A stretch of 64,000 bases of DNA from Hemerocallis citrina (taxonomy: Eukaryota > Streptophyta > Magnoliopsida > Asparagales > Asphodelaceae), in assembly GCA_017893485.1 (NCBI GenBank), contig CM030361.1, positions 305,498,822-305,562,821 of the forward strand, read 5' to 3'. The notes beneath the pieces were generated by a model. It worked only from the letters and a program-made list of their open reading frames with translations, was not told the origin of the DNA and ran no database searches. Of this stretch, positions 11,209 to 21,849 are shown in pieces. Position numbers and translations under genes: made by a program. Position 1 is the stretch's first letter. Every line of letters begins with the position of its first letter.

Positions 11209-12870
11209 TGCGGGGGTGCGGGAGCCAGCCGTGGAGGAGTGTTTTCGGTTGTAGAAATGGGATGGCGAGCCACTGGGCCTTCGTGAGAGGGTTGTCTTGG
11301 TGCCCGACCCAACCTCGAGCAGGCAAGGGATTATGGGTCGGCAAGGTTGATGGCGAGCCGTTGGAGCCTTCCTGAGAAGACTACCCTGGTGTTAGACCCG
11401 ACCTCGAGCAGGCGAGGGACTTATGGGTCAACAAGGGGGGTGGCGAGCCGTTGAGCCTTCCTGAGAAGACTACCCTGGTGCCAGACTTGACCTCGAGCTT
11501 GGCGAGGGATTACGGGTCGGCAAGGGCGATGGCGAGCCGTGGAGCCTTCCTGAGAAGACTACCCTGGTGCTAGACCCGACCTCGAGCAGGCGAGGGACTT
11601 ATGGGCCAACAAGGGTGAGGGGCAAACCGTTATGCCTTAGGAATGTTTGAGCAGGGTAGCCTGCTGTCTTTGCTGAGTACTGAAGGCGCCCCGGGATCTG
11701 TGCGATGTTTCAATTTCCCAGGGGCCTTAATGGCGCCGCCTAATAAATGCACGGCGCATGGTCTTCCGTCGTTTGGTTTTCCCCATGTCATAAAGGCTGG
11801 CCTATGGGGGAAGCTATAAGTACCCCTCTCCGCAGTGGGTTGGATCACAGCAAGGGTGGCCTATTGGCCATCAAAGGTGTCTGCTCCGGCGGACGTCTGT
11901 CTCTTGTAAAATTTTTCCCCCGATCGTGTCGGAGAGGTGGTTTCTCTGCCGCCCGGATCTTCTCTTGGATCTGATGGCTCTGATACGGTAGCCAGATCCA
12001 GGGGGGATCGGGGCGAGAAGGGTAACGACCGAAATTCGGACTGGTAGATGAGGAGCCTCGGATTGGTGGTGCCTCTGTGTAGGCAGAAGAAGAGGTGATG
12101 ATCCATGTCCGAATCCGAGGAGTGAGTTATTTGCAACTGTGAAGGTTCTGTCTTCCGGAAGAAATGAAGGGCGTTCCGGGCAAGTTGTTTGCAACTGTGA
12201 AGGTTCTGTTGCCAGAGCAGGTCGAACCTTTGCAGTTGCAATCAACTGGCTCGGAATGGTGCATTTCTATCGATCTCTAGGTGTTGATCTGCTTTCGACC
12301 GGGGCCCGTGGGTCGGCGGAATACCGACCGAAACCCGGGGCCCGGGGGGTGCTCGCCGAGGGCGGTGCCTTAAAACTTTGAATCAAAACTTTTTCTGGTC
12401 TGGATCCTTTTTTGGGCCAAACAGCCCTGATATAGAGATCCAGACGGGAGGGACATCGACCATATCCCAGACTTGGGGCTGAAGAGCCTCGGATAGATGG
12501 GTCGTCTCCGATTGGAGGTTGACCACTCTGCATTCCGATAGGGCTCCAGGTGATGGCGGTTTCTGTCTCACCCTTGAATAGTTCGGGGTTTTGGCCGTCG
12601 AGGCTGTGAGCCCCAAGCTGCTCACGGGTGAAAGGGGAACCGACCGAGCCTCGGAGCCCGGGGCGTCTGTCTAAGGATGGCGTCTTAAATTTTAAGTAAA
12701 ATGTTCCCTTCGCCGAATACTCCCTCCGAACTGACCCCCGCGTCTGGCTGCCAGCCTGGCGTTGGATGACGTCAGCAGCGCACGTTTTGAGGACGTGGCG
12801 CTATATCCCAGGCGGCAGTTGCACGTCAAATAGATGAACAGTTTTTACGGAAATCGAGGAGTCGCTTCCA
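11209..12870. other. Noncoding region of LTR element with ~87-bp tandem repeat
   Basis: About four tandem units of about 87 bp at 11262-11610, each with 'ggcgagccg', 'gaagactaccctggtg', 'cctcgagcaggcgaggga' and 'gggtcggcaaggg'. The rest (11611-12870) shows no protein similarity I recognise. It contains paired blocks such as gcaactgtgaaggttctg (12133 and 12191). Confidence 0.8.
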
Positions 12871-12875
12871 TTCTT

Positions 12876-12883
12876 TATAAATA
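12876..12883 (+). promoter_or_regulatory. TATA box of the extra ORF
   Basis: tataaata in the context ttctttataaatactcc, about 165 bp upstream of the first ATG (13041) of the plus-strand extra ORF. It suggests that this gene has a promoter of its own, separate from the LTR, which drives the opposite strand. Inferred from position and motif only. Confidence 0.5.
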
Positions 12884-13040
12884 CTCCCCCCTTTCCCCCT
12901 TTAGCCCACTCCTTTCTTGTTGTTTTCTTTTTCAAAATTTTCCCAACACTTCAGCACTCGTCCCTGCAGTTTGCCGCACTAGACTTGCCCTTCCGAAGTG
13001 ACCCCAGGTGAGTTGGTAAGTCTGTTTAGTTTAGGCGCAG

Positions 13041-15336
13041 ATGGATAGGGCTCAGTCTGGCTCGTCAGCGTCGACGTCCAGGGGGAAGTGAAACCTGTCT
13101 CTAGATCGACGTCATGGGAGGAGCCCGTGCTTGAGGAGGAGTCAGTACACGTTGAGGAGCCTTCCGACTCGGTTTCGTGGGAGGAACCAGTAGGGGAGGA
13201 GGAGGAGGTACAGGGTGCGAGGTCGTTACGTTCTCGACGTCCCTTCGTGGTGGAGAGTAGCGAGTCGGAGGAAGCGGATGATGGCTCGGACGGCGTCCGT
13301 GTTCTGGAGTTGACTTCCGAGGAGGAGGGAGGCGAGGGTGGCTCCGTAAGAAGATCCACAATTCAGGGTGCGGGTCCGAGTTCCGGGCCAACTGGTCTGG
13401 GACCCTTATCTACTCCCTCACCGGAGCGAACCAAGAAGAGGAAGAAGGCTCCGAGGAAGGCAGGACCGAGGATTGGTGGTTCGAGCCAGGCGCCTGTTTA
13501 CCGCAATTTGTGGACAGGTTCGCCCGTGCAGCCGAAGCCTTTCCGTCAGTATCCTGATGATCTATCAGACAAGGAGCTCTTCGGCGTGCAGGCCTCTTCG
13601 CCGAGTCGGAAGAGGGTGATGGTGGACGCGATTCAGACCGTCTTGGAGGGTGGGGACTTGGAGGTTTTGCAGTTGGCGTACCACATAGGTCCTGTCTATG
13701 AATTGATGCTGCCGAGCTCTACTTTGCGCCCAACCGATCCCTTATCTGCTTGGTATTGCGTCTTCCCTGTGGACGCCTTCATCTCTGGACTGAGGCTGCC
13801 AGTCCACCCGTTTGTTCGGGAAGTGCTGAACTGGGCCTCCTTGGCACCGATGCAGTATGGGCCGAACTCTTGGAAGCAGATAATTTGTTTTGTGCTGATG
13901 TGCGAGGAACAAAAGGTACCCCTGCGGTTGAACGTGTTCCGAGCGATGTTGATGATCAGCTCGGCGGCTGAGGGTATTTACTATATCTCCCCTCGGAGTA
14001 AGGGGAAGGTCGTTCACAGTCATCCGGACTCCATCAAGGATTGGAAGAAAAAATATCTGGTGATCCGGAGTGAGGAGCCCTGGGACATTCCGACTCGATG
14101 GAACCATTCCAAGCCGAGCTATCCACCGCCGAGGCCGAGGGATCTGACGGCCGAGGAGTGGGGGTTTGTCGAGCACCTCCGTTTGTCCCCTAGTATCGAT
14201 TGGACGAAGGTGACGGAGGCCCACCTGGCGAGCGTTGGACTGAGCCCAGCCGTTCTGCATATGTAGTTGTTTCTTTTCTCTCGGTCTTTTCGTACTTTCT
14301 TGCTCGTTGCTCTTAATGGTTTTTTCTGTAGATATGGATGAGGCATCGATCAAAGCAAGGAGGCTCGCCATGAAGAAGGAGAACGCCGAGAAGAAGAAGG
14401 GGGAGGCGGCGAAGAAGCCGAGGGAACCGTCCCTGGTTATCTCGGAGGCCCCGATCGAGCCGAGGGCTAAGAGGACTCGCTCAGAGACGAGCAAGGGGGC
14501 GGCCCCTTCGAGGGGTAAGGGCCCAGCGAGGGCATCCGATCTCGACAAGGGGAAAGGTCCTTTGGTAGAGGTTGAGGAGGAGGACCCGGTGGCGGAGATG
14601 TTGCGGCAACGGTGGGCGCCGGACTGGTCAGTTCGGATGGGCGACTGTCTGACTGAGGAAGCCCAGGCCGTTGAGGTGGTGGAGAAGTTGGCGACCCCTC
14701 GTGATCGCCAAGCGATGGAGAGCGAGCCCGTAGAGGTGGCATTTACGCGCCTGGCGCAGGCCACCGTGCTGGTGAGCTTGTCGACCCCATCCCTCTTGTT
14801 AATCTTGCTTCGGGAGTTTTCTTCTTATCAGTGCTTGTTGGTCGCAGGCTTGTATGCAGGGAGCTAATGTAAAGAACCTCTACGAAGCGTCCCTGTCGCA
14901 AGAGCGGGTTCGGGTGGACAAGAGCGAGCGGGAGATGAAGGAGATGCGGATCGAGCTCGAGGGTTCGCATAAGAGGGAGCAGCAGATGAAGCTCGAGCTC
15001 GAGGCCCAGGACGCCGAGTGGGGGAAGAGGGTGGTCTCCTTGAAGAAGAAGTTCGCCAAGGAGAAGGAGGAGTTGACGGCTGCGTTCGCCAAGGAGAGGG
15101 AAGAGCTGACGGATGCGGGTCAGCGGATGGTGATCAAGGCCCAGGATGAGTGCTACGCGAAGGCCCTCAGTCATGTGAGGCACTTCTACCCGACTGTCGA
15201 CCTGTCCAACTTTGAGTATGACATGGAGATCGAGGGGACACCGAAAACTCCTGCCGAGGAAGGGCCCGTTGACAACCCGGCCGTCGACCCTCCTGCGAAC
15301 CCAATCGATGCCGAGGTGGGAAATCAAGTTGTGTAG
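13041..15336 (+). CDS. Extra ORF of LTR element: plant gypsy 'transposase_28-like' protein, spliced
   Basis: The first ATG is at 13041 (MDRAQSGSSAS), but the long frame is open from 13088, so an indel or unrecognised splice separates them. After an acidic region (about 13088-13520), residues from LSDKELFGVQASS to SIDWTKVTEAHLASVGL (to about 14255) resemble the plant 'putative gypsy type transposon' domain (Pfam PF04195; key blocks HPFVREVLNWASLAPMQYGP and AEGIYYISPRSKGK). A GT-AG intron fits about 14262-14331, and another about 14771-14847 (ctg|gtgagc...gtcgcag|gct). The last exon encodes a Lys/Glu coiled coil (14854-15200) and stops at 15336. Its direction is opposite to gag. Function unknown. 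Similar antisense ORFs occur in Tat/Retand-type elements. Confidence 0.65.
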
Positions 15337-15509
15337 TTTTATCTTTCTTTTTCCCCCCTTCGATTGTATTTGCCTTCCGCGGACTGGCCACCGCCTTTTT
15401 TGTAAGAAGTAGTACAATTTATAAAAAGTATTTTTGACTGGCCAAGTGTTTTGACCTCGGATATTTCCGAACCTCCTTGCTTATGTGCGTTGAGTTGGTC
15501 CTCTTGTAG

Positions 15510-16048
15510 GTTGTGGCTTCCCTTCCCGAGGCGTACCCCCGTCGTTCCGACGCGGCGTGGCTCCGGAGCAAGGTTGAGGCATTGGAGGCCACCTTAGCTC
15601 GGTACCGTGAGAGGGCCCGTAATGTTGATGCGGCCTTCAATTATTACAGGAACATGTCTGAAGCCCTTGGTGAGGAGGCAAGCCGTCTGAGGAGGGCGAT
15701 GGTGGATCGGGAACTCGTGGGTGTCGGACTTGGATATACTATGTCGAGTTCCTCGGTGCAGAGGCCCCCTCTGAGAAGCTACTTCGTGATGTGATAGTGG
15801 AGAAGGAGGTGGAGATACACCGCTACCGGACGATGCTGGGCGTCTCGAGACCTTCCTCGGGTGGTCAGCGAGCGGAGGGGGTATCCTCCGTGTTGCCGCT
15901 ATTGGAGCGTACGCGGCCCGCCGATGCTCAGAGTTCCGTGGCCGGTGCGTCGACCGTGGCTGAACCGAAGGACCACTATGATAAGGAGAGAGTCCCAAGT
16001 TGTTCGATTGAAGTGATCTCGCCGTTCGTCGGACCAGAGGGGCCCTGA
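15510..16048 (+). pseudogene. Possible further coiled-coil exon of the extra ORF, frameshifted
   Basis: After a plausible acceptor (cctcttgtag at 15500-15509), a frame encodes AAWLRSKVEALEATLARYRE and RNMSEALGEEASRLRRAM, a coiled coil. A second frame then continues with RDVIVEKEVEIHRYRTMLG (about 15790-15850) to a stop at 16048. The two halves are in different frames, so either an indel or an unrecognised intron separates them. It may be an alternative 3' end: a GT donor exists at 15316, just before the 15336 stop. Confidence 0.45.
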
Positions 16049-16464
16049 GATGGTGGCTTCCTATCGTTTGAGATGAGAGGAGTGCTTCTGTAACGATTTT
16101 TGTTTGTTTCTTCCCAACTCAATAAAGGAATATGAATAAGAGATTCATTTCCCTCTTTGCTCCGGTTGATAGTGTATGGAATGATGAAGGGAGTGTGGTT
16201 CGGACCTGTCGTTCCGCGAGGGATCGGCGTGGGGCGTGGTGAAGTCGTCCGGCCTGGGTCGGATCGGACCTGCCGAGGCGTCGGGGATGATCCCGGGGTG
16301 AAGACTTGGGTGTCGATCCCCTTGTCTGGTATTAGGTCGGATTTGCCGAGGCGTTTGGAGTATAACACAAAGAGATTTCCTTAGTATAAGATAGGAAGGG
16401 TCACTAAAACGGCCCTTTACATACGAGATCTTTACAAAAGGTTTACTTCTAGCTACGTTAGAAC

Positions 16465-18321
16465 TTATGCTCGTCCCTCAAGGAAAGTCACTAGGTGCTT
16501 GGCGTCAAATGGGAATCCCCCTGGCTCGACGGCAGTTCCGAGAGTAGGGCCGTCCCTCTCTGGGCTGAATTTGACGGCGTCGAGGGGGAACACTCCTCCC
16601 TCGACGGTGGTCATGTAGCACGATCGTGCTGCTTCTTGGCTGCCTCGAACGATGCCGACTCCTTGCGGGGTGGGAAATTTAAGCTTTAGATGGTAGGCCG
16701 AAGGCATTGCTTGGAGAGAGCATAATCCGGGTCGGCCGAGTATGGCGTTGTAAGCCGCCTTGACGTTGACCACCATGAAGTCCATGAACTCGGTCCTCTT
16801 GACGGGAGTCGATCCTGCGGTAACGTCGAGGGTGACAATCCCTTCTATCACGACAGAGACGCCGGAGAAGCCATGCAAGGTATATCCGGCCGGCTTGAGC
16901 TTGCCTCTAGGTAACTTGAGATTCTCGAAGGCTTCGAGGAAAAGAATATTAACCGAGCTGCCGTTGTCGACGAGAATCCGGCGAACTTCACAGTTAGCCA
17001 TGTGGAGGCTAATGACGAGGGCATCGCAGTGGGGGAGGCGAACGCCTTTGAGGTCCTCTCCTGAGAATGAGACTGGCATTGGCTGTAGCTTGGGCGAGGG
17101 GTTGTCTTGGACAGAATTCACCTCTCGGATGAAGGCTTTTCGAGAAGTATTCGATTCTCCTCCCATTGGCCCTCCGTGGACACAGTGCAAGATGAATGGC
17201 GTATCCGTGGCTCCCTCGGACTCGGGATCCCGACCCTGGATGCGGTTCGGAGTAGGGTTCGGAGGGGAGGGCCTCCGGCTCCTAGGATCTCGCCGATCCC
17301 TTGGGACTTCTCGGGTGAATTCTCGGAGGTACCCCCTGGAGATGAGTTCCTCAATCTCGTCTTTCAGGGCCCGGCATTGGTCGATGTCGTGCCCATGGTC
17401 TCTGTGGAAGCGGCAGTAGAAGCGCTGGTCTCGGTTCTTGCTGTTGTTAGGCCGGGGAGGTAATCGAACAATGCCTTTGTCTTCGATTTCTAAGAGGATG
17501 GCGGATACGTTATGTGTCAGGGGAGTGTACCTCTCGAAGCGGGGGACTGGCGGGACCTTCTTCATGGCCCCCGCGTCCCTCGGAGCCTTCTTTGATGGTT
17601 CGATTTCTTCGGCCTTCCGTTTTCCCTTCGAGGTGGCCTCCCTAGCATTTTCGGGGCTAAGGGCCTCTTCTGTCCTAATGTATTTCTCGATCCTGTTGAG
17701 GAGATCGGGAAAGTCGATGGGGGGTCTCTTCGCCAAAGAAGCTTTCAGCTGTCCATGGCGAACGTTGCGCCGAAAGGCCGCAGAGGCGACGCCTGGATCA
17801 AGAGAGGAGACCGACCTTGCCTCCGTGGTAAATCTCCGGATGAACACTCTGAGGGACTCTCCCTCTATCTGCTTGAGCCCAAGTAAAGAGGCGCTGGTCC
17901 TTTCCGCCTTCCGGCTGGTGACGAAGTGGGCGAGAAAATTGCCCTCTAGTTGGTCGAAGGAATAAATGGAGCCGGGGGTGAGTTTTGAGTACCATTCCCG
18001 AGCCGGACCCCGAAGTGTGGCAGGGAAGGCTCGGCATAGCAGGGGATCCGAGGCGCTGTGAATCATCATGAGGGTTTTGAAACCTTCCATGTGATCAACG
18101 GGATCTCCCTCGCCGTCGTAGGTCTCGAATTGAGGTGGTCGGAAATTCCTGGGTATTTCCGCTTGGAGGATGGGAGCAGAGAAGGGAGGACGGATAGGTC
18201 TGTACCCCTGAGCCGCTCGTCGGTCGCCGTCTCCTAAATGATCGAGGCGATCCTCCATTTCTTGGAGGCGCCTTAGGAGTACGCCATCGTCTTCTGGCTG
18301 GATCGTTGACGGGCGCGACAC
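16465..18321 (-). CDS. gag-protease polyprotein of LTR element
   Basis: A single open frame of at least 618 codons. A gag capsid-type region lies at about residues 60-200 (RNFRPPQFETYDGEGDPVDH, GPAREWYSKL, GNFLAHF). A CCHC-like stretch follows (FYCRFHRDHGHDIDQC, about residue 325). The aspartic protease has the active-site motif LVDNGSSVNILF (about residue 450) and ILGRPGL (about residue 530). The frame ends after the protease, with no reverse transcriptase. Upstream the frame stays open to about 18800 at the primer site, but I found no ATG in it. The nearest upstream ATG (18743, MASRGKGAASS) is in another frame, so initiation or an early frameshift is unclear. The codon at 18321 is GTG. Confidence 0.85.
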   Translation of the reverse strand: MSRPSTIQPEDDGVLLRRLQEMEDRLDHLGDGDRRAAQGYRPIRPPFSAPILQAEIPRNFRPPQFETYDGEGDPVDHMEGFKTLMMIHSASDPLLCRAFPATLRGPAREWYSKLTPGSIYSFDQLEGNFLAHFVTSRKAERTSASLLGLKQIEGESLRVFIRRFTTEARSVSSLDPGVASAAFRRNVRHGQLKASLAKRPPIDFPDLLNRIEKYIRTEEALSPENAREATSKGKRKAEEIEPSKKAPRDAGAMKKVPPVPRFERYTPLTHNVSAILLEIEDKGIVRLPPRPNNSKNRDQRFYCRFHRDHGHDIDQCRALKDEIEELISRGYLREFTREVPRDRRDPRSRRPSPPNPTPNRIQGRDPESEGATDTPFILHCVHGGPMGGESNTSRKAFIREVNSVQDNPSPKLQPMPVSFSGEDLKGVRLPHCDALVISLHMANCEVRRILVDNGSSVNILFLEAFENLKLPRGKLKPAGYTLHGFSGVSVVIEGIVTLDVTAGSTPVKRTEFMDFMVVNVKAAYNAILGRPGLCSLQAMPSAYHLKLKFPTPQGVGIVRGSQEAARSCYMTTVEGGVFPLDAVKFSPERDGPTLGTAVEPGGFPFDAKHLVTFLEGRA

Positions 18322-18803
18322 GCTGGCCTCGGCATCCGACTCGGTTAGGGAGTGGAGGGTTTCCTCCCTGGGGGCTCGTTGGAGGGCCCCGAGAATTTCT
18401 CTCCGGAAGTCTTGGAACTCCTGGTGAGTGACGGGGGCTCCCTCGACCCTGTTCGGTCGGTCGGAAGGCTGCCTTCCGATGCGACTGAGTGCTGACCTCC
18501 GTCCCTCGGGCGGCGGTCTCGGATGGTTCGGGGCCGGGTTGGAAGCGGCCCTTCCCCTGCTGCGGCTAATCTGTCGGTTGACGATTACTCCCCGTAGGTC
18601 GGGCTGGACTGTACGAGTGGCGCTCCGCCGGGATCCCTGATGGGAATCCCTGTGCCTTGATGCGCGTGGCCCGGCATTGGTATTGGTGGGGGTGTGTCCC
18701 GTCGGTTGACGGAGGACGCGGCCCCCTTTCCTCTGGAGGCCATGGGAGTTCGGCTGTCGAGGGGCCTTGATGGTCGTGCTCGGGTCGGCTTCTGAAGCAG
18801 TTT

Positions 18804-18820
18804 TCCCACAGACGGCGCCA
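18804..18820 (-). other. Primer-binding-like site (minus strand)
   Basis: TGGCGCCGTCTGTGGGA on the minus strand just inside the right LTR, identical to 907-923 of the other element. Confidence 0.75.
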
Positions 18821-18823
18821 ACC

Positions 18824-19618
18824 TGAGGCGGTTTGTTTCTGGGAGACGTGTGGATGCACCAGGTGTGAGTTCGGACTCGATTTGTATTGAAGGAGAAAGC
18901 TGCTTTTCAGACGACTCTCGAAGTGACCTGGCGTCTCCTGCGACTGGCTCGGAGTGCAATGGATGCTTCGGCTCGGATCAGAGGGTTCGGATCCGAGGTC
19001 TTGTGTACCTGCAGACGGTCCTGAAACACCGGGGTTTATCCCGGTGGCGGACCCTCCGACGATCTAGTCAGTCTCTGTGAGAGAGTAGCAATAACTAGGT
19101 GAATTTAAGTGGCAAAAGATTGGTCCCCTCTAAAGGTGGGTGAGGGTCTAGTATTTATAGAGAATTCTAACCGGGTTTGGATCCGCTTGGGGGCCAGGTC
19201 TAAACCCGAAAACCCATGGGCCTGACGTGGCAGAAGGCCCAAGGGGTTTAGGGTTGACGTGGCAGTACCAGGAGTGGTATAGGGCTGACGTGGCAAAGCC
19301 CCTGGGTGGTATTTGGAGCTGACATGGCAGATCATGGGGCTTCTGTGCTTCCGGGAGGATCTGGTGGCCCAGGCTGTGCCAGGTCATCCTCATTCTGAAC
19401 CAGGAGGGGCGGACGGCCCGGAGGGCTGTTGTGGATCGGAGGCCGAGGGCCATCGTCTCTCATCGGACATGAGGAGGCCAGTTCTGTGGGGGTGAACTGT
19501 AGGTTCGGCACCGATCCTGTGGCGGCTCGAAGCCGAACTAGGCTGCTGTTTCTTCCCTTTTTGAGTAAGAGTTGTATTAGGCCCTGGTTGGGCCCCAAGC
19601 CATTTTTACTCTACCACA
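18824..19618 (-). repeat. 5' LTR (minus-strand element)
   Basis: 795 bp, same length as 10399-11193. Minus-strand TATA at plus 19152-19159 (tatttata). Confidence 0.92.
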
Positions 19619-20680
19619 ACCTCTTGTAAAACATTTTCTCCAAAATCTCTTATAAGCCTAAAAGACTTCTAGTAGCCTCTTTCAAATTCTTATAAGACTT
19701 CTATCACTTAAAAAGTCTATATAACCCCAAAGTCTGTATTATAATTGTTACTAATTTCAATATTACCCCAAAGTCATTGCTAATAATGAATATTATGAGT
19801 TAAACTTCAGTCTAGGAATTACTTTAGCTTGATATTGTACCAGTACTAATAACAGTTTTTATTTTTTTACATACTTGAGAAGTAGGTGATGAAAAACAAC
19901 TTGAAATCGAGTGTTGTTTTGAATGAAAGAACGTTTTTTTTTCCTTCCATTTGGTGTGTGAAGTGTCCTCAGCATGACCTTGACGTGTGGTGAGTCTTTG
20001 GATGACACGCGAGACTTCAGCTACGGATAGCTTTTCTTATTTTTAATTTTGCATATTCAATCCTTCATCTCCAACATGATTTGTAGAAATTTATTTGCGA
20101 ATGTATCCTCTCAAGTACTGACATTATCATCCCTTGAATACCTTAGTCTACCCATATTCAACCAAATACATCATGTTTACTCACTGTTTTTGCTCCAAAA
20201 AGTCAGCAACCGTAACTAATTCCCTTACACAACCAAATAACAAAAGTATATTTCCATTTGCTTAAGGCTGTTCGACATTGATATCAGTGACTAGGAGCGG
20301 AGCCAGGAAATTTTCTAAGGGGGTTAAAGAACAACATCAAATAATATTATTATGCAATTTCCTAAAAGTTCAAATATTTGTGGTATTTTTTAAAATATTT
20401 TTTGGATATAAAAGTCTTGCGGGTTTCTGATTTTGAGTTGTTACTGTTCTTTTTCTACTTTGTGAGAAATGTGGTAGTATTGACGATTTACTTAATTTTA
20501 GATATGAAATGTTGGTATAAATAGAGAAATTATACAGTAAGGGCAAAAATGTCTAAAAGTAAATAAAAGGCTCTTGTAAGAGGTGAAAAAAGAACAGATC
20601 TCTCTTATAAGAGGTTCTTATAAGAGATTTTTTTTATATAAAAGAACACCTCAAAAAGTGGCTCTTACAAGAGACTCTTA

Positions 20681-21646
20681 GGTAGTGTTCTTTTTTTCCT
20701 CTTATAAGTGATTTACCTCTTGTAAGAGGTGGTCCCCCTCTTACAAGAGTTTTTTAGTGTTCTTTTTTTACCTCCTATAAGAGATTTCTTCCAAAATTAC
20801 TTCTAAACCTAAATGGCTTCTACTAGCCTCTTTCAAAATCTTAAAAGTCTTCTATAACTTAAAATGACTACACTACCCCCTAAATTAATGACTGCACTAG
20901 TCTCTTTCGAAATGTATTTTTCTTTGATAAGTAATTTACCTAAAAGATATAGGTCCACCAAACTCTGTACAGCGATGTTTTCTAGTATGCTCAATCCACT
21001 AATAATTCCTCTATAATTTCAAGCGACCCATCCCTCCACATTATTTTCATGTTAGTATCTAACATTCCTTGTGCAAAGAAGTTAACTAAAATCAAGTCTA
21101 GGACCCATGGAGATAATGATAGTTTGCAGAGATTGGAAAGTTTTTTTTTTAATATCATATGAAGAGATGTTGTCTTATACTCAGATATGAAAGGTTCATT
21201 TAGCGATAAAATGATGGCACTTATATCAAAAATGATGGCACTTATATCAGTTAGAGTCCCCCTTTCATTTTTAAAGCATCATGTGCATGCATCGCCAAAC
21301 TAGCATCACCTTATTGCTGGTGGGGTACATGCTTTGAGTATGTTTATGTTTACAGTTGCTCTTATGGTTTAACATTCCCTGTGCAAACAACAGCAACATC
21401 ATTAAAAAGATAACATTTCATCGGATTATATAAATAGATAAATTATATATTAAGGACAAAAATGTCTAAAAGTAGAAAAAAGACTCTTGTAAGAAGTGAA
21501 AAAAGAACATAAATCTCTTATAAGAGGTACTTATAAGAGGTTAATTTTATATAAAAGAACACCTCAAAAAGAGGCTCTTATAAGAGGCTCTTACTGTAAA
21601 TCTCTTATAGGAGGTAACCTCTTATAAGAGGAAAAAAAAAGAACGG
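20681..21646. mobile_element. PIF/Harbinger-type MITE (copy B), inserted in copy A
   Basis: Starts GGTAGTGTTCTTTTTTTCC and ends ..aagaggaaaaaaaaagaacgg, flanked by TTA on both sides (20678-20680 and 21647-21649). Copy A resumes after it (CTGTAAATCTC). The internal blocks aaaatgtctaaaagta and aagaacacctcaaaaag are shared with copy A. Confidence 0.65.
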
Positions 21647-21735
21647 TTACTGTAAATCTCTTATAAATGGTAACCGCTTATAAGAGGCAAAAAAAAAAAA
21701 GTACCTAAGGTTTTCTCCCATTATAGTAGCTGAGA

Positions 21736-21849
21736 TTAGTTTAGTGAGGGGCTTAATGAATATTTTCTATTTGGCCCGACCTAGTTGGGTATTAACCCGA
21801 CCCACCAACCCCTAACCCCGTGCACAGCCCGTGTCTTCTCCATTCCCCA
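21736..21849. promoter_or_regulatory. Proximal upstream region of SUA
   Basis: 114 bp between the Helitron end and the 5' UTR. Low complexity, with no strong TATA box; 'ttcttaaatacc' at about 21852 is the best TATA-like match. The transposon stack (9997-21735) therefore reaches to within about 350 bp of the first splice donor. Confidence 0.35.

Larger units (their letters stand above)
10399..19618 (-). mobile_element. Non-autonomous LTR retrotransposon, minus strand, with extra ORF
   Basis: 795-bp LTRs (10399-11193 and 18824-19618), perfect 5-bp duplication ACCTC (10394-10398 and 19619-19623). The primer site lies beside the right LTR and the purine tract beside the left, so it is transcribed on the minus strand. 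I count about 12 LTR differences (about 1.5%), making it older than 282-7054. Encodes gag-protease (16465 to about 18800, minus) and, facing it, a spliced extra ORF on the plus strand (about 13041-16048). Reverse transcriptase, RNase H and integrase are missing. An antisense extra ORF between pol and the 3' LTR is known in the Tat/Retand branch of Ty3/gypsy. Confidence 0.92.
10304..21705. mobile_element. PIF/Harbinger-type MITE (copy A), interrupted
   Basis: Ends GGTAGTGTTCTTTTTCTCC (10304) and the inverse of GGTACTTTTTTTTTTTTGCC (21705), flanked by TAA on both sides (10301-10303 and 21706-21708), the target preference of PIF/Harbinger elements. It is rich in cttataagagg motifs. An LTR retrotransposon (10399-19618) and a second copy of the same MITE (20681-21646) are inserted in it; without them it is about 1.2 kb. 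No transposase seen. Confidence 0.7.
9997..21735 (-). mobile_element. Helitron on minus strand, swollen by nested insertions
   Basis: Read on the minus strand it begins A|TCTCAGCTACTATAATGGG (21735 downward) and ends ...CGTGCATTGCACGTGTATTTACTAG|T (to 9997). These are the classical Helitron TC 5' end, 3' palindrome and CTAG end at an A-T target. Removing the nested elements leaves only about 340 bp, so it was a short non-autonomous copy. The smaller Helitron at 57089-57650 has homologous ends, including the stretch next to the point where the MITE entered this one. Confidence 0.65.
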
